A stretch of 42,789 nucleotides of DNA from Planctomycetota bacterium (GTDB lineage Bacteria > Planctomycetota > J058 > JAJDCQ01), in the NCBI GenBank assembly GCA_029260755.1, contig JAJDCQ010000165.1, positions 1 through 42,789 of the forward strand, written 5' to 3'. Made by a program: the position numbers and the translations under genes. This document shows, piece by piece, positions 34,083 through 42,789 of the stretch. Below the pieces are notes generated by a model that was given only the letters and a program-made list of their open reading frames with translations, searched no databases and was not told the origin of the DNA. Position 1 is the stretch's first letter, and each line of letters starts with the position of its first letter.

Positions 34083-35804
34083 CTAGCCCGGCGAAGAGCC
34101 TGGCGGCGGCGGCTCGAGCCGGGTCGGGTCGGACGCACCGGTGGTGATCACGGTCGCCTCCTCCGTCGCCGCTCGAGCTCCGGCGGCGGCGCCGGCCGTG
34201 ATCACCGTCGGGGCGCTCGCCGCCGGCGAGGTCGTCTCGGCGATGTCCGGCTCGACCTGGTCCCACCAGGCTCGCGCCCCGTCGGTCGTCCAGCCCTCAT
34301 CGAGAGAGCACCCGGCGAGGGCAGCCTCGAGCTCGCGGGCGTTCGCCGGGCGCTCGGCCGGGTCCTTCGCCAGGCAGCGCAGGACGATCCGGTCGAGCGC
34401 GTCGGGAATCGCGTGCGGCCCGCCGCGGGCGCTCGGGGCGAGCGGCTCGCGGTTCATGTGGGCGACGAGCATCTCGACGAGGCTGCCCGCCTCGAAGACG
34501 GTCCCACCGGTCAGCAGCCAGTAGAGGACGCATCCGAGGGCGTAGATGTCCGCCCGGCCGTCGACGACGCCCTTGCCGGACGCCATCTCGGGAGCCATGT
34601 AGGATCCGGTCCCGAGGACGCTGCCGGCCTTGGTGAGCTTCGTCGAGTCCTCGTCGTCGGCCTCGGCGCTGTCGTCGGTGACGAGGCCGAAGTCGAGCAG
34701 CTTGACGAAGTCGACCGTCCCGCCTAGACGACAGACGACCAGGTTCGCCGGCTTGATGTCCCGGTGGACGAGCCCGTGCGCGTGCGCCTCGCCGAGCGAC
34801 TCGCACGCCTGCCGGATCAGATGGACGGCGCGGGCCGGCGGGACGGCGCCGTGGCGCTTCACGAGGTCGTCGAGGTCGAGCCCGCTCAGCAGCTCCATCA
34901 CGTAGTAGAGCGACCCGTCGCCGCTGACGCCGTAGTCGTAGAGGGCGACCGTGTGCGGGCAGCGGAGCGCCGCGGTCGCCCGCGCCTCGCGCTCGAAGCG
35001 AGCGAGGATCGCCTCGCGGTTGCTCCCCGCCTCGAGGAACGCCGGGCGGATGAGCTTGATCGCCGCGGGGCGGCGGATGAGGGCGTGCTCCGCCCGCCAT
35101 ACCTCGCCCATTCCGCCCGCGCCGATCTTCTGGACGAGGACGTAGCTGCCGAGCCGGTCGAGCTGACGCTTCGCATCGGTCACGCTCTTGCCGAGGTCGT
35201 GGACGATCGTCGCGGGCACCATGGCCAGGCCGGCGCAGAACGCGACCGGAACGAACGTGAAGACGAGCGCGTCGCTCGGGGGGAGCGGTTTCCCGGCGAG
35301 AAGCGAGATGCCCAGGACGATCGGCAGCATCGAGAACGACACGGCCGCCGCGCCCGCCGCCTTGCCGCGCGCGACCGGCACGAGGAGCGGAAAGAGAACC
35401 AGCCAGAGGCAGAGCCAGGGGATCCGGCTCATCCCGGTCGGGAAGGGCTCGACGGGGAAGAAGAGCGGGATCGAGAGGCACAGCGCCCCGACGACCTGGA
35501 AGACGAGGGCGACGTCGAGGAGCAACGCCGGCTTGATGTCGGGGCTCCGGCCGAGCGCCCAGAGACCCATGGCGAACGAGCCGAGGGCCATGTCGATGAC
35601 GATGACGCTGGCGAGCTCGCCGGGCGTCTTGGTCTCGAGGACGAAGATGTTCAGCGCGATGACCGCGAGCGAGATCACGTTCGCAATGGCGACGATCAGG
35701 CACGTCCGCCCGAGACGCCGGCGCGCGTCGTCGAGGACCGTCGCGCCGAGGGTCTGAGTCGACGCGCTCGGGGTCTGGCTCGAACCCTGGATTCGGACGT
35801 CCAT
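34083..35804 (-). CDS. Serine/threonine kinase with N-terminal membrane domain
   Basis: Protein of 573 residues with reversed layout. Residues about 27-200 form six hydrophobic helices, then the kinase runs from about 218 to 485: glycine loop GAGGMGEV, lysine in AAIKLI, HRDIKPAN (347-354), DFG (371-373), GSYMAPEM. The tail is Pro/Thr/Ala rich. ATG at 35804 is preferred over an earlier ATG at 35918 because the extra N-terminus is Arg/Pro rich and unconserved-looking. The membrane domain may be a sensor of an unidentified ligand or of the membrane itself. It diverges from the TPR kinase across 204 bases, so the two may be co-regulated. Confidence 0.92.
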   Translation of the reverse strand: MDVRIQGSSQTPSASTQTLGATVLDDARRRLGRTCLIVAIANVISLAVIALNIFVLETKTPGELASVIVIDMALGSFAMGLWALGRSPDIKPALLLDVALVFQVVGALCLSIPLFFPVEPFPTGMSRIPWLCLWLVLFPLLVPVARGKAAGAAAVSFSMLPIVLGISLLAGKPLPPSDALVFTFVPVAFCAGLAMVPATIVHDLGKSVTDAKRQLDRLGSYVLVQKIGAGGMGEVWRAEHALIRRPAAIKLIRPAFLEAGSNREAILARFEREARATAALRCPHTVALYDYGVSGDGSLYYVMELLSGLDLDDLVKRHGAVPPARAVHLIRQACESLGEAHAHGLVHRDIKPANLVVCRLGGTVDFVKLLDFGLVTDDSAEADDEDSTKLTKAGSVLGTGSYMAPEMASGKGVVDGRADIYALGCVLYWLLTGGTVFEAGSLVEMLVAHMNREPLAPSARGGPHAIPDALDRIVLRCLAKDPAERPANARELEAALAGCSLDEGWTTDGARAWWDQVEPDIAETTSPAASAPTVITAGAAAGARAATEEATVITTGASDPTRLEPPPPGSSPG

Positions 35805-35908
35805 GGTCGCCCCCGTTCCACCGGGAGTGTAACGGAGAGAGCGAGATACGACGAGCGGCGTCGCCGGTCCAGGCGTCCGCCGAGGGCCCCGCCGAACCGT
35901 CGCCTCGT

Positions 35909-35937
35909 TTGTGGGCAATGTAGCGGAAGGCTATAAT
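35909..35937 (+). promoter_or_regulatory. Sigma-70-type promoter of the TPR kinase gene
   Basis: TTGTGG (35909-35914), 17-base spacer, perfect TATAAT (35932-35937). Predicted start near 35944, giving a leader of about 65 bases before the TTG at 36009. Confidence 0.7.
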
Positions 35938-36008
35938 CCCCGCGGGGGTGGAAGGTCGGGGTTCGTACGTACGGAGACCGCGTCCGCGCGGTCGGGGGTC
36001 GGTCGCAT

Positions 36009-39000
36009 TTGGCCACGGCGGTCCGCGAAGAGATCATCCGCCGCCTCCTCGTCGAGCGGGGCCTCGTCACGCCCGACGTGATGGCCGAGCTTCGCCGCGA
36101 GCAGGCCTCGCGCGTCGAGCGGGGCGAGGCCGCGCCGCTCGCTCGGATCGTCATCCAGCGGCAGCTCGTCGGCTCCGACGACCTCGCCGACGTCCTCCGC
36201 GAGAGCGAGGCGTTCGCGTTCGTCTGCCAGGGCTGCAACGCGCGCGTCTCCGTCGACGACGTCGGCGGAAACGAGTGCCCCCGCTGCGGCCGCGGGCCGC
36301 TCTCGCTCCAGCGCATTCCGGGGAGGCCGTCGCCGCAGGACGGGACGGTCGCTCCGGGCGGCACGGTCCGCTACCGGGGCGGCGTGCCCGTCGGCGGCAA
36401 CGGAAGCCGCGGACAGCAGCGTCCGTCAGCGACCCATCGCCGCACCCAGCCCGCGGCGGTCGCGCCGCCGTCTCCCGGCCCTCCCGGCGGCGCCTTCGAT
36501 CATCCCACGTCGCGCCAGCCCGGCGCCGGCACCGCCGGCCACGGATCCGCGCGCTTCCGGCCGGGCGGGGCGTCGGGGCCGGGCCGCGCCGCGATCGAGC
36601 TCCACGACTCCGACCGCCACCGGGTGCCACCGGCGCTCGCCCTCCACGACTCGGACCGCCGCCCCGCGGTCGCGCCCGGCAACGTCGCCGACGGCCGCCG
36701 CTTCCGGTCGGGGCCGGCGCCCGCGGGGGTCGCCGACAGCGCCCGGTTCCAGAGCGGTCAGAGCGGTCGCGGCACCCGCCACGAGACCGCCAGCCCCGAG
36801 CCCGGCAACTCGCCGAACGGATCGGGCTCGACGATCGCGCGCGGGGCGATGCCGCGCGAGCTCGGTCCCTACGAGCTCGTGCAGGAGATCGGTCGCGGCG
36901 GCATGGGCGTCGTCTTCAAGGCGCGCCAGGTGGCGCTCGACCGCGACGTCGCCCTCAAGGTGCTCCTCGCCGGGCCGTTCGCGAGCGAGCAGCAGCGCAA
37001 GCGGTTCAAACGAGAGGCGGAGATCGCCAGCCGGCTCCGCCACCCCGCGATCGTGCCGATCCTCGACTTCGGGATCGTCGACGGCCTCCACTACCTCGCG
37101 ATGAACTTCGTCGAGGGCCGGCCGCTGACCGACCTGATCCGCAGCCGGACGCTCGACATGCGGGCGGCCCTTCGGATCGCGCGCGAGGTCGCCCTCGGGC
37201 TGCACCACGCCCACAAGGACAGCGTGATCCATCGCGACGTCAAGCCCGCGAACATCCTGATCGACGCCGACGGTCGCCCCCACATCACCGACTTCGGTCT
37301 CGCCCGACGGATCGACGGCGAGGAGTCGACGGCGCTCACCCAGACCGGCAAGGTCATCGGCACCCCGTTCTACATGTCGCCCGAGCAGACGCAGGGCCGT
37401 CGCGACATCGGCGCGGGCACCGACGTCTACAGCCTCGGCGTCGTCCTGTTCGAGATGCTCGCCTATCGGCGCCCGTTCGAGGCGAACAGCAGCTTCAGCC
37501 TGATCGAGAAGATCCTCAACGAGGAGCCCCCGGCCCTCGACGATCAGAGCGGCAGCCTCGAGCGGCTCGTCGACCGCGAGGTCAACACGATCGTCCAGAA
37601 GGCGCTGGCGAAGGACCCCGACGCCCGCTACCGGACCGCGCGCGAGCTCGCCGAGGACATCGATCGCTACCTCCGGGGCGATCCGATCCTCGCGCGTCCG
37701 GAGAACGCGGTCGAGAAGGCGTTCCGGAAGGTGAAGCGCCACAAGGCGGCGATCCTGGCGGCCGCGGCGAGCGCGCTCGTCGCCCTCCTCGTCGGCCTGA
37801 CCGTCGCGAGCCTGCTCGGTCCGCGCCCGCCCGAGGGAGGCTCGAGCGCCAACGGCGGCGGGAACGGCGGCGGCGCCGGAGGCGCATCGACCGGCGGCAA
37901 CGGAGGCGGCGCGACCGGCGGGGGCACCACCGGCGGGGGCGGCACCGGCGGCGGCGGCACCGGAGGCTCGAGCGCGACCGAGGTGGCCTCCCCGGCGAAG
38001 GAGAAGGTCGACGCCGCATTCCGCGAGGTGCTGATCGCCGAGACGACGCCGAGTCGCCCCGAGCGCGTCTCCGCGGTGGGCCGGGCGCTCGAGATCCTCG
38101 ACGCGGCGTTCTCGCTCGACCCCGAGGAGCCGGCCGTCGCGCTCCTGCGCGCGCGCGCCCATCGCCTCCAGGGCAAGTGGCGGGAGGCGGCCGACGCCTA
38201 TCGCGACGCCTACGAGCTCGACGAGACGTGCACGTTCGCGCTGTATCAGCGCAGCCGCTTGCTCCTCAACTCGCTCCAGGAGCCGCGCGCGGCGATCGCG
38301 GCGCTCGAGCGCCTGGCCGCGGGCGCGCCTCCGCTCGGGACGGTGACGTCCATGGGCGCCGGGGCCGGTCACGGCGAGGCCGGCGGCAGCTCCGTCAGCC
38401 GCTCGCTCGTGCCGCCGTTCCCGCCCGTCATCTACCGGATCCTCGGAGACGGCGCCCTGCGTCTCTTCCGCGACCGCGACCGCGAGGGAGCGCTCGCGCG
38501 CACCCGCGAGGCGCAGCGGATCTCGTCGGACTGCGAGGACATCTACCTCCTCGAGATGGTGCTGCACCTGCTGCCGGGCCGGGAGAACTTCGACGCCGCC
38601 CTCGACAGCTCGCGCAAGGCGCTCCAGGTGAACCCGCGGAGCTGGCGGGCGATGTCGAACCGCTCGGAGGTGCTCGCCCTCCTCGGCCAGCACGCCGAGG
38701 CGCTCGACACCCTCCAGCGGGCGCTGGTGATCGAGCCGGGCAGCCCGAAGCTGCTCCGTCAGCGGAGCAAGCTCCTCGGGGTGTCGGGTCGGTTCGAGGA
38801 GGCCGCGGCCGACCTCGCCCGGGCGATCGAGGACGACCCGCTCCGCGACGCCGAGAAGGCGCTCGAGGAGCAGCTCCGCCTCGCGGACTACTACCGCTAC
38901 GCGAACGCGAACGACCGGGCTATCGCGGCCTGCGAGACGGCCCGCCGGCTGGCGCCCGCCTCGGCCGACCCGTGGGTCGCGCTGAGCCGCGTCCACGGGC

Positions 39001-40052
39001 GGAGCCGTCGGTTCGACCTGGCCGTCGAGGTGCTCCAGGAGGCGCTCCGGACCGGGGTCGACGACCTCGAGTCGGTCTACAAGGAGCTCTTCACGATCTA
39101 CAAGGAGCAGGGGACCGAGAAGGACGTCGACGCCCTGGTCGCCGACTACATGAAGCGCGACGACGGCGCGCGGGCGGAGAACCTGGCCGGCCTCATGTAT
39201 GCCCTGCGGGGAGAGCTCGAGAAGGCGCACGGCCACTTCGAGGAGGCGATCCGGAAGGACCCGACCCTCGTCGAGGCCTACCAGCACGTCGCGAAGTCGC
39301 TCTGGGACCTCGGCCGAAAGACCGAGTCGCTCGCGGTCGCCGACCGGGTCATCCAGGCGGCGCCGAGCGATCCGGAGGCGTGGCTGACGGCCGCCCTGAT
39401 CCGGAACATGTCGAAGGACCTCTCGGGCGCGATCGCCGCGGCCGAGAAGGCGGTCCGGATGGACCCCGAGGTGGACGACGGGCGGGTCTTCCTCAGCCTG
39501 CTCTACATGCAGTCGGGCCGCCCGGCCGACGCCGAGCGCGAGGTGCGCGCCGCGCTTCGCCTGGCGCCGGACGACCCGAACCTGCTCATCGCCCTGGCCC
39601 AGATCACCGACCGGCGCGACCCGCGCGAGGCGGAGCGCCTGATCATGCAGGCCGCCATGGCCGCGCCCGACAAGCCGGGGCCGCTCGGGGTCATGGCGAT
39701 CATGTACATCCAGAACCGGCGCTACGAGGAGGGGCTCGCGGTCGCCGAGCGGGCGCTCCGGCTCTCGCCGCAGGACGGCGACCTGCACGCGACGAAGGGG
39801 ATGGCGCTCTTCCGGATGAAGCAGTTCTCGGCCGGGCGCGACTCGATGCTCGCGGCCGAGGAGCACGGCTGCTCCGGCACCGAGATGTCGACGGTCTACT
39901 TCGTCCTCGGGCTGTGCGAGGAGAACCTCGGCAACATGAACGAGGCGCATCGCCGGGTGCGGCAGGCGCTGAAGAGCGATCCCGAGTTCGAGCCGGCGCA
40001 GCGCTGGCTGATGGAGAAGGACGGTCGCGCCCCACCGGGCGGCGGCCGATAG
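36009..40052 (+). CDS. Serine/threonine kinase with zinc ribbon and long TPR region
   Basis: Protein of 1347 residues. An N-terminal segment (1-70) of LVERGLVTPDVMAELRR type recalls the small domain at the start of GspE-like ATPases. A zinc ribbon follows (Cys73, 76, 90, 93). A Ser/Pro/His-rich linker (100-280) leads to the kinase (285-550): GRGGMGVV, HRDVKPAN (408-415), DFG (428-430), FYMSPEQ. One transmembrane helix (about 580-603) is followed by a Gly/Thr linker (613-660) and 16 or so TPR units to the end. Kinase is cytoplasmic, TPR region external, likely a protein-binding sensor. TTG at 36009 is the first usable start after the promoter; an ATG at about 36081 is possible. Confidence 0.92.
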   Translation: MATAVREEIIRRLLVERGLVTPDVMAELRREQASRVERGEAAPLARIVIQRQLVGSDDLADVLRESEAFAFVCQGCNARVSVDDVGGNECPRCGRGPLSLQRIPGRPSPQDGTVAPGGTVRYRGGVPVGGNGSRGQQRPSATHRRTQPAAVAPPSPGPPGGAFDHPTSRQPGAGTAGHGSARFRPGGASGPGRAAIELHDSDRHRVPPALALHDSDRRPAVAPGNVADGRRFRSGPAPAGVADSARFQSGQSGRGTRHETASPEPGNSPNGSGSTIARGAMPRELGPYELVQEIGRGGMGVVFKARQVALDRDVALKVLLAGPFASEQQRKRFKREAEIASRLRHPAIVPILDFGIVDGLHYLAMNFVEGRPLTDLIRSRTLDMRAALRIAREVALGLHHAHKDSVIHRDVKPANILIDADGRPHITDFGLARRIDGEESTALTQTGKVIGTPFYMSPEQTQGRRDIGAGTDVYSLGVVLFEMLAYRRPFEANSSFSLIEKILNEEPPALDDQSGSLERLVDREVNTIVQKALAKDPDARYRTARELAEDIDRYLRGDPILARPENAVEKAFRKVKRHKAAILAAAASALVALLVGLTVASLLGPRPPEGGSSANGGGNGGGAGGASTGGNGGGATGGGTTGGGGTGGGGTGGSSATEVASPAKEKVDAAFREVLIAETTPSRPERVSAVGRALEILDAAFSLDPEEPAVALLRARAHRLQGKWREAADAYRDAYELDETCTFALYQRSRLLLNSLQEPRAAIAALERLAAGAPPLGTVTSMGAGAGHGEAGGSSVSRSLVPPFPPVIYRILGDGALRLFRDRDREGALARTREAQRISSDCEDIYLLEMVLHLLPGRENFDAALDSSRKALQVNPRSWRAMSNRSEVLALLGQHAEALDTLQRALVIEPGSPKLLRQRSKLLGVSGRFEEAAADLARAIEDDPLRDAEKALEEQLRLADYYRYANANDRAIAACETARRLAPASADPWVALSRVHGRSRRFDLAVEVLQEALRTGVDDLESVYKELFTIYKEQGTEKDVDALVADYMKRDDGARAENLAGLMYALRGELEKAHGHFEEAIRKDPTLVEAYQHVAKSLWDLGRKTESLAVADRVIQAAPSDPEAWLTAALIRNMSKDLSGAIAAAEKAVRMDPEVDDGRVFLSLLYMQSGRPADAEREVRAALRLAPDDPNLLIALAQITDRRDPREAERLIMQAAMAAPDKPGPLGVMAIMYIQNRRYEEGLAVAERALRLSPQDGDLHATKGMALFRMKQFSAGRDSMLAAEEHGCSGTEMSTVYFVLGLCEENLGNMNEAHRRVRQALKSDPEFEPAQRWLMEKDGRAPPGGGR

Positions 40053-40110
40053 CACCTGTCGAAACGATCCCATCGAACCAACCAACCGAGAGACACCACG
40101 GGGGAAGCTC

Positions 40111-41451
40111 ATGGGGGACGGAAGCGACGCCGCGCGCGGCGGCGCCGGAGAGCGGAGCAGCGCGCTCCTGGCGCGGGCGAAGAAGCGGATTCCGGGCGGC
40201 GTCAACAGCCCCGTCCGCGCGTTCGGGGCGGTCGGGGGCGAGCCGCCGTTCATCGCGAGCGGCGAGGGCGTGCGGATTCGCGACGCCGACGGCCACACCT
40301 ACATCGACTACATCGGGAGCTGGGGCCCGCTCCTGTTCGGGCACGCGGCCCCGTTCGTCCTCGACGCGGTTCGGGAGGCGCTCGTCCACGGCACGAGCTT
40401 CGGCGCGCCGACCGAGCGCGAGGTCGACCTGGCCGAGGCGATCTGCGCGGCCGTGCCGAGCGTCGAGGCCGTCCGCCTCGTCTGCAGCGGCACCGAGGCG
40501 ACGATGACCGCCCTCCGCCTCGCCCGGGCGTTCACCGAGCGCGACGGGGTGATCAAGTTCGAGGGGTGCTACCACGGCCACGCCGACAGCTTCCTCGTGA
40601 AGGCGGGGAGCGGCGCGGCGACGTTCGGCGTCCCGACGAGCCCCGGCGTGCCGGCCGACCTGGCGAGGCTGACCCTCAACGCGCGCTTCAACGATCTCGA
40701 CAGCGTGAAGGCGCTCCTCGACGCCGGAGCCGCGGGCGAAGGCCCCGCGGTCGCGGCCGTGATCGTCGAGCCGGTCGCCGGCAACATGGGCGCGGTGCCG
40801 CCGGCCGACGGCTTCCTCGCGGGGCTGCGCGAGCTGACCGAGAAGGCGGGCGCGCTCCTCATCTTCGACGAGGTGATGACCGGCTTCCGCCTCGCCCGCG
40901 GAGGAGCGCAGGAGCGCTTCGGGATCTCGCCGGACCTCACCACCATGGGCAAGGTCGTCGGAGGAGGCTTCCCCCTCGCGGCGGTCGGCGGGCGCGACGA
41001 CGTCATGCGCCGCCTCGCCCCCGAGGGCCCGGTCTACCAGGCGGGGACGCTGTCCGGGAATCCGCTCGCCGTCGCCGCGGGGCTGGCGGTGCTGCGCGAG
41101 ATCGAGCGCCGCGGACCGGCCCTCTTCGATCAGCTCGAGACGAGGAGCCAGCGCCTCGCCGACGGCCTCCGAGCCGCGGTGAGCGAAAGCGGCGTCCCCG
41201 CGAACGTGAGTCAGCTCGGCTCGATGGTGACGGTGTTCTTCAACCCCGAGCCGGTGACCGACTGGGACGGGGCGGACCGGTGCGACCGCGAAGCGTTCGG
41301 CCGCTTCCACGCGGGCATGCTGAAGCGAGGCGTCATGCTGCCGCCGGCCCAGTTCGAGGCGTGGTTCGTCTCCGCGGAGCACGGCGAGGCCGAGATCGAC
41401 GAGACGATCGCGGCGGCGAAGGCGACCCTCGCGGAGATGGCCGCGGGCTGA
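40111..41451 (+). CDS. hemL: Glutamate-1-semialdehyde 2,1-aminomutase
   Basis: PLP enzyme of 446 residues for the last step from glutamyl-tRNA to 5-aminolevulinate in haem synthesis. Diagnostic segments: RIPGGVNSPVRAFGAVGG, VRLVCSGTEATMTALRLAR, FEGCYHGHADSFLVKAGSG, LIFDEVMTGFR, and TTMGKVVGGGFP with the PLP lysine at 281. Length matches the family plus a short N-terminal extension. ATG at 40111 has a purine-rich GGGGGAAGC before it. A CPBP protease follows by four bases, probably co-transcribed. Confidence 0.96.
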   Translation: MGDGSDAARGGAGERSSALLARAKKRIPGGVNSPVRAFGAVGGEPPFIASGEGVRIRDADGHTYIDYIGSWGPLLFGHAAPFVLDAVREALVHGTSFGAPTEREVDLAEAICAAVPSVEAVRLVCSGTEATMTALRLARAFTERDGVIKFEGCYHGHADSFLVKAGSGAATFGVPTSPGVPADLARLTLNARFNDLDSVKALLDAGAAGEGPAVAAVIVEPVAGNMGAVPPADGFLAGLRELTEKAGALLIFDEVMTGFRLARGGAQERFGISPDLTTMGKVVGGGFPLAAVGGRDDVMRRLAPEGPVYQAGTLSGNPLAVAAGLAVLREIERRGPALFDQLETRSQRLADGLRAAVSESGVPANVSQLGSMVTVFFNPEPVTDWDGADRCDREAFGRFHAGMLKRGVMLPPAQFEAWFVSAEHGEAEIDETIAAAKATLAEMAAG

Positions 41452-41455
41452 GCCC

Positions 41456-42178
41456 GTGACATCTCCCGACGAGACGCCCGCGCCCGCGAAGCCCGCGCTC
41501 CCGGCCCTCGGGCCGGCGCTGGGCGAGGTCCTCCTCGTCACGGGAGGCACCCTCGGGCTGCTCCTCGCCGCCCGCGCGATCCTCGGCGACTGGAACCAGT
41601 GGTTCATCCTGCTCTGGTTCGTGATCCCGGTCGCGCTCGCCGTGCTGCGGGGCGAGGACCCGATCATGACCTTCGGCCTCGCGCCCGAGCGACCGCTCCG
41701 AGGGCTCCTCGTCGCCCTCGCCCTGAGCGCCACGCTGCTGCCCCTCTTCGCGATCGGAGCGACCGCCTACCTGACGGGCGGCGAGCGCTTCCTCGCGTTC
41801 GACCTCGAGCTGGCGACCAAGACGCTCGCGAACCACCTCGTCCTGGTAGCCCTCCACGAGGAGGCGTTCTTCCGCGGCTACGTCCAGGGCAAGCTCGAGG
41901 GCGCGCCGAGCAACAATCGTCTCGGCGCCGACGATGACGACGGCCCTCCGAAGGCATCGCTCGGCCGCGTCGCCATAGCGTTCGCGGTGACGGCAGTCCT
42001 CTTCGGCGCCTACCACCCGATCCTCGAGGGAAGCGACCTCTCGAGAATGAACACCGCGCTGCCCGGCCTCCTCTTCTGCCTCCTCCGCCACCTCTCCGGA
42101 GACATCTGGGCCGCCGTCCTCTTCCACGCCGCGTGCAACGCCGTCCTCTTCGGAGTGCAGGGCGGACTGGCGGGCTGA
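41456..42178 (+). CDS. CPBP family intramembrane metalloprotease
   Basis: Membrane protein of 240 residues, GTG start four bases after hemL. The Abi/CAAX protease motifs are present: EEAFFR (Glu135, Glu136, Arg140), His187 in GAYHP and His224 in FHAACN near the C-terminus, so the glutamate/histidine site looks complete. Five or six hydrophobic helices. An acidic DDDD loop follows the first motif. Its targets are unknown; members process prenylated or small secreted peptides. Confidence 0.92.
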   Translation: MTSPDETPAPAKPALPALGPALGEVLLVTGGTLGLLLAARAILGDWNQWFILLWFVIPVALAVLRGEDPIMTFGLAPERPLRGLLVALALSATLLPLFAIGATAYLTGGERFLAFDLELATKTLANHLVLVALHEEAFFRGYVQGKLEGAPSNNRLGADDDDGPPKASLGRVAIAFAVTAVLFGAYHPILEGSDLSRMNTALPGLLFCLLRHLSGDIWAAVLFHAACNAVLFGVQGGLAG

Positions 42179-42231
42179 CGTCGCGTCCCCAATGACGTAC
42201 TGGTGCGTGAGGAGCCTCTGGTGTGAATCGA

Positions 42232-42337
42232 GGGGTCAGGTCCAGGAATCACACTACCGATCCGTCGAAGCCACTCCGGTGACCTGGGCCCTCTGGAGTG
42301 ACCTGGCCCCACTGGTGTGAATCCTGGACCTGACCCC
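42232..42337. repeat. REP-like inverted repeat with GGGGTCAGGTC ends
   Basis: Arms at 42232-42254 and 42315-42337 match as reverse complements at 22 of 23 positions; both start with GGGGTCAGGTCCAGG. Inner GTGACCTGG-type copies add further symmetry. Same end sequence as 8354-8457 and 25-38, but a different core (AATCACAC instead of the AT-rich one). Placed just after the CPBP gene. Confidence 0.8.
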
Positions 42338-42619
42338 AGGAATCAGCCCGCGCCCGCCGCGTCGCTCGAAGAGTTCGACGGCCTGCCTTTCCATCGAGCC
42401 GGGCGGTCTCGATGCGCGGTCGGCGCCCGCTGCCGAACCTCGGATCCCATCGCTACGAGCCAGCCCGCGGGGGCAAGAGTACGAGCCTCACCCGCGGGCG
42501 TGGCCTCCGGAATGCTATCCACTCGCGGTCGCCCGAAGCCGGCGCCGTCTGTTGCGCGGCACAACGGCGCTTGCCGAGCGCCGGTTCCACGCGCGCATCT
42601 CGTCCGGACGGCCGGTCGA
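42338..42619. other. Non-coding stretch, nothing recognised
   Basis: About 280 bases between the REP-like element and the HNH gene end. Short open frames exist on both strands but have no ribosome binding site, no family resemblance and Arg/Pro-heavy composition expected of GC-rich noise. No repeat or RNA structure was noticed. Confidence 0.4.
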
Positions 42620-42789
42620 TCAGACGAGAGCACGATCCAGGGACTCCCGCGGTCGTTCGACGATGAGGGTTCCGTCGGGCGCCTTCCCCGAGATCTCGAT
42701 GATGCCGTCGGTCTTGAGCCGGTGATGGCCTCGACAGAGGGGAGCGACGTTGTCCGGGTCCCAGCGCCGCTCGGGAGCTCGGGATCGCG
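42620..42789 (-). CDS. HNH endonuclease C-terminus (partial)
   Basis: The right edge cuts through a minus-strand gene. The last 56 residues are visible: RAPERRWDPDNVAPLCRGHH, then RLKTDGIIEISGKAPDGTLIVERPRESLDRALV and a TGA stop at 42620-42622. The DNVAPLCRGHHRLK stretch is the second half of an HNH nuclease motif. Start, upstream domains and genetic context lie outside the window, so its class (DUF222-type, phage, restriction) cannot be told. Confidence 0.75.
   Translation of the reverse strand, partial: RSRAPERRWDPDNVAPLCRGHHRLKTDGIIEISGKAPDGTLIVERPRESLDRALV

Noticed and set aside
1..42789. CRISPR arrays, prophage or conjugative module
   Set aside because: No regularly spaced direct repeats, cas, integrase or transfer genes were seen anywhere in the window.

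Overview
The window is about 70% GC and packed with genes on both strands. It looks like a chromosomal segment of a planctomycete-like bacterium (Planctomycetota, or a neighbour such as Verrucomicrobiota or Acidobacteriota). The grounds are a DUF1549/DUF1553 secreted protein next to a Tat-exported DUF1501 protein, four large serine/threonine kinases with different fused modules in 43 kb, and an ECF sigma factor. The phylum is an inference; no rRNA or marker-gene comparison is possible here.

Layout. 1-8325 (plus strand): Ser/Thr kinase with a TPR-like tail, exported protein of unknown function, strong terminator, ECF sigma factor, DUF1549/1553 protein, DUF1501 protein. 8326-8989: no protein gene, but a REP-like inverted repeat and two tandem minus-strand structured RNAs that read as circularly permuted tRNAs (Gly-like and Leu-like), the architecture of YrlA-type bacterial Y RNAs; a conserved hypothetical gene (8990-9739) lies just upstream on the same strand. 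9966-16977: exported helical protein, then a promoter-driven, translationally overlapping pair of von Willebrand A proteins, then a small unknown protein. 17169-20127: Rrf2 regulator, a minus-strand run (unknown, DUF1294, YheT-like hydrolase), and a small alpha-crystallin-like protein. 20345-24596: two-gene ABC-2 exporter, a thioesterase overlapping the start of a decayed ornithine cyclodeaminase, and a CBS-pair protein. 24837-29028: dihydroorotate-dehydrogenase-like protein, ribosome hibernation factor, MITE-like insertion, exported DUF1080-like protein, DnaJ-family cochaperone. 29260-42178: WD40 kinase, frameshifted murE, membrane-sensor kinase, TPR kinase, hemL and a CPBP membrane protease. 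The right edge holds another REP-like inverted repeat and the end of an HNH endonuclease gene.

How it works together. Most genes are signalling (four kinases, ECF factor, Rrf2, CBS) and envelope or secreted functions (VWA pair, DUF1549/1501, exported proteins, ABC-2 exporter, CPBP protease, MurE). Housekeeping genes (hemL, dnaJ-like, hibernation factor) are interspersed rather than clustered. Non-coding DNA is concentrated in small palindromic elements: three loci carrying a GGGGTCAGGTC end, one 168-bp MITE with a 10-bp target duplication, and two other inverted-repeat elements.

The most unusual item is the tandem pair of permuted-tRNA-like RNAs at 8547-8894. Two loci are visibly broken in this assembly: murE (frameshift plus a small deletion) and an ornithine cyclodeaminase remnant.
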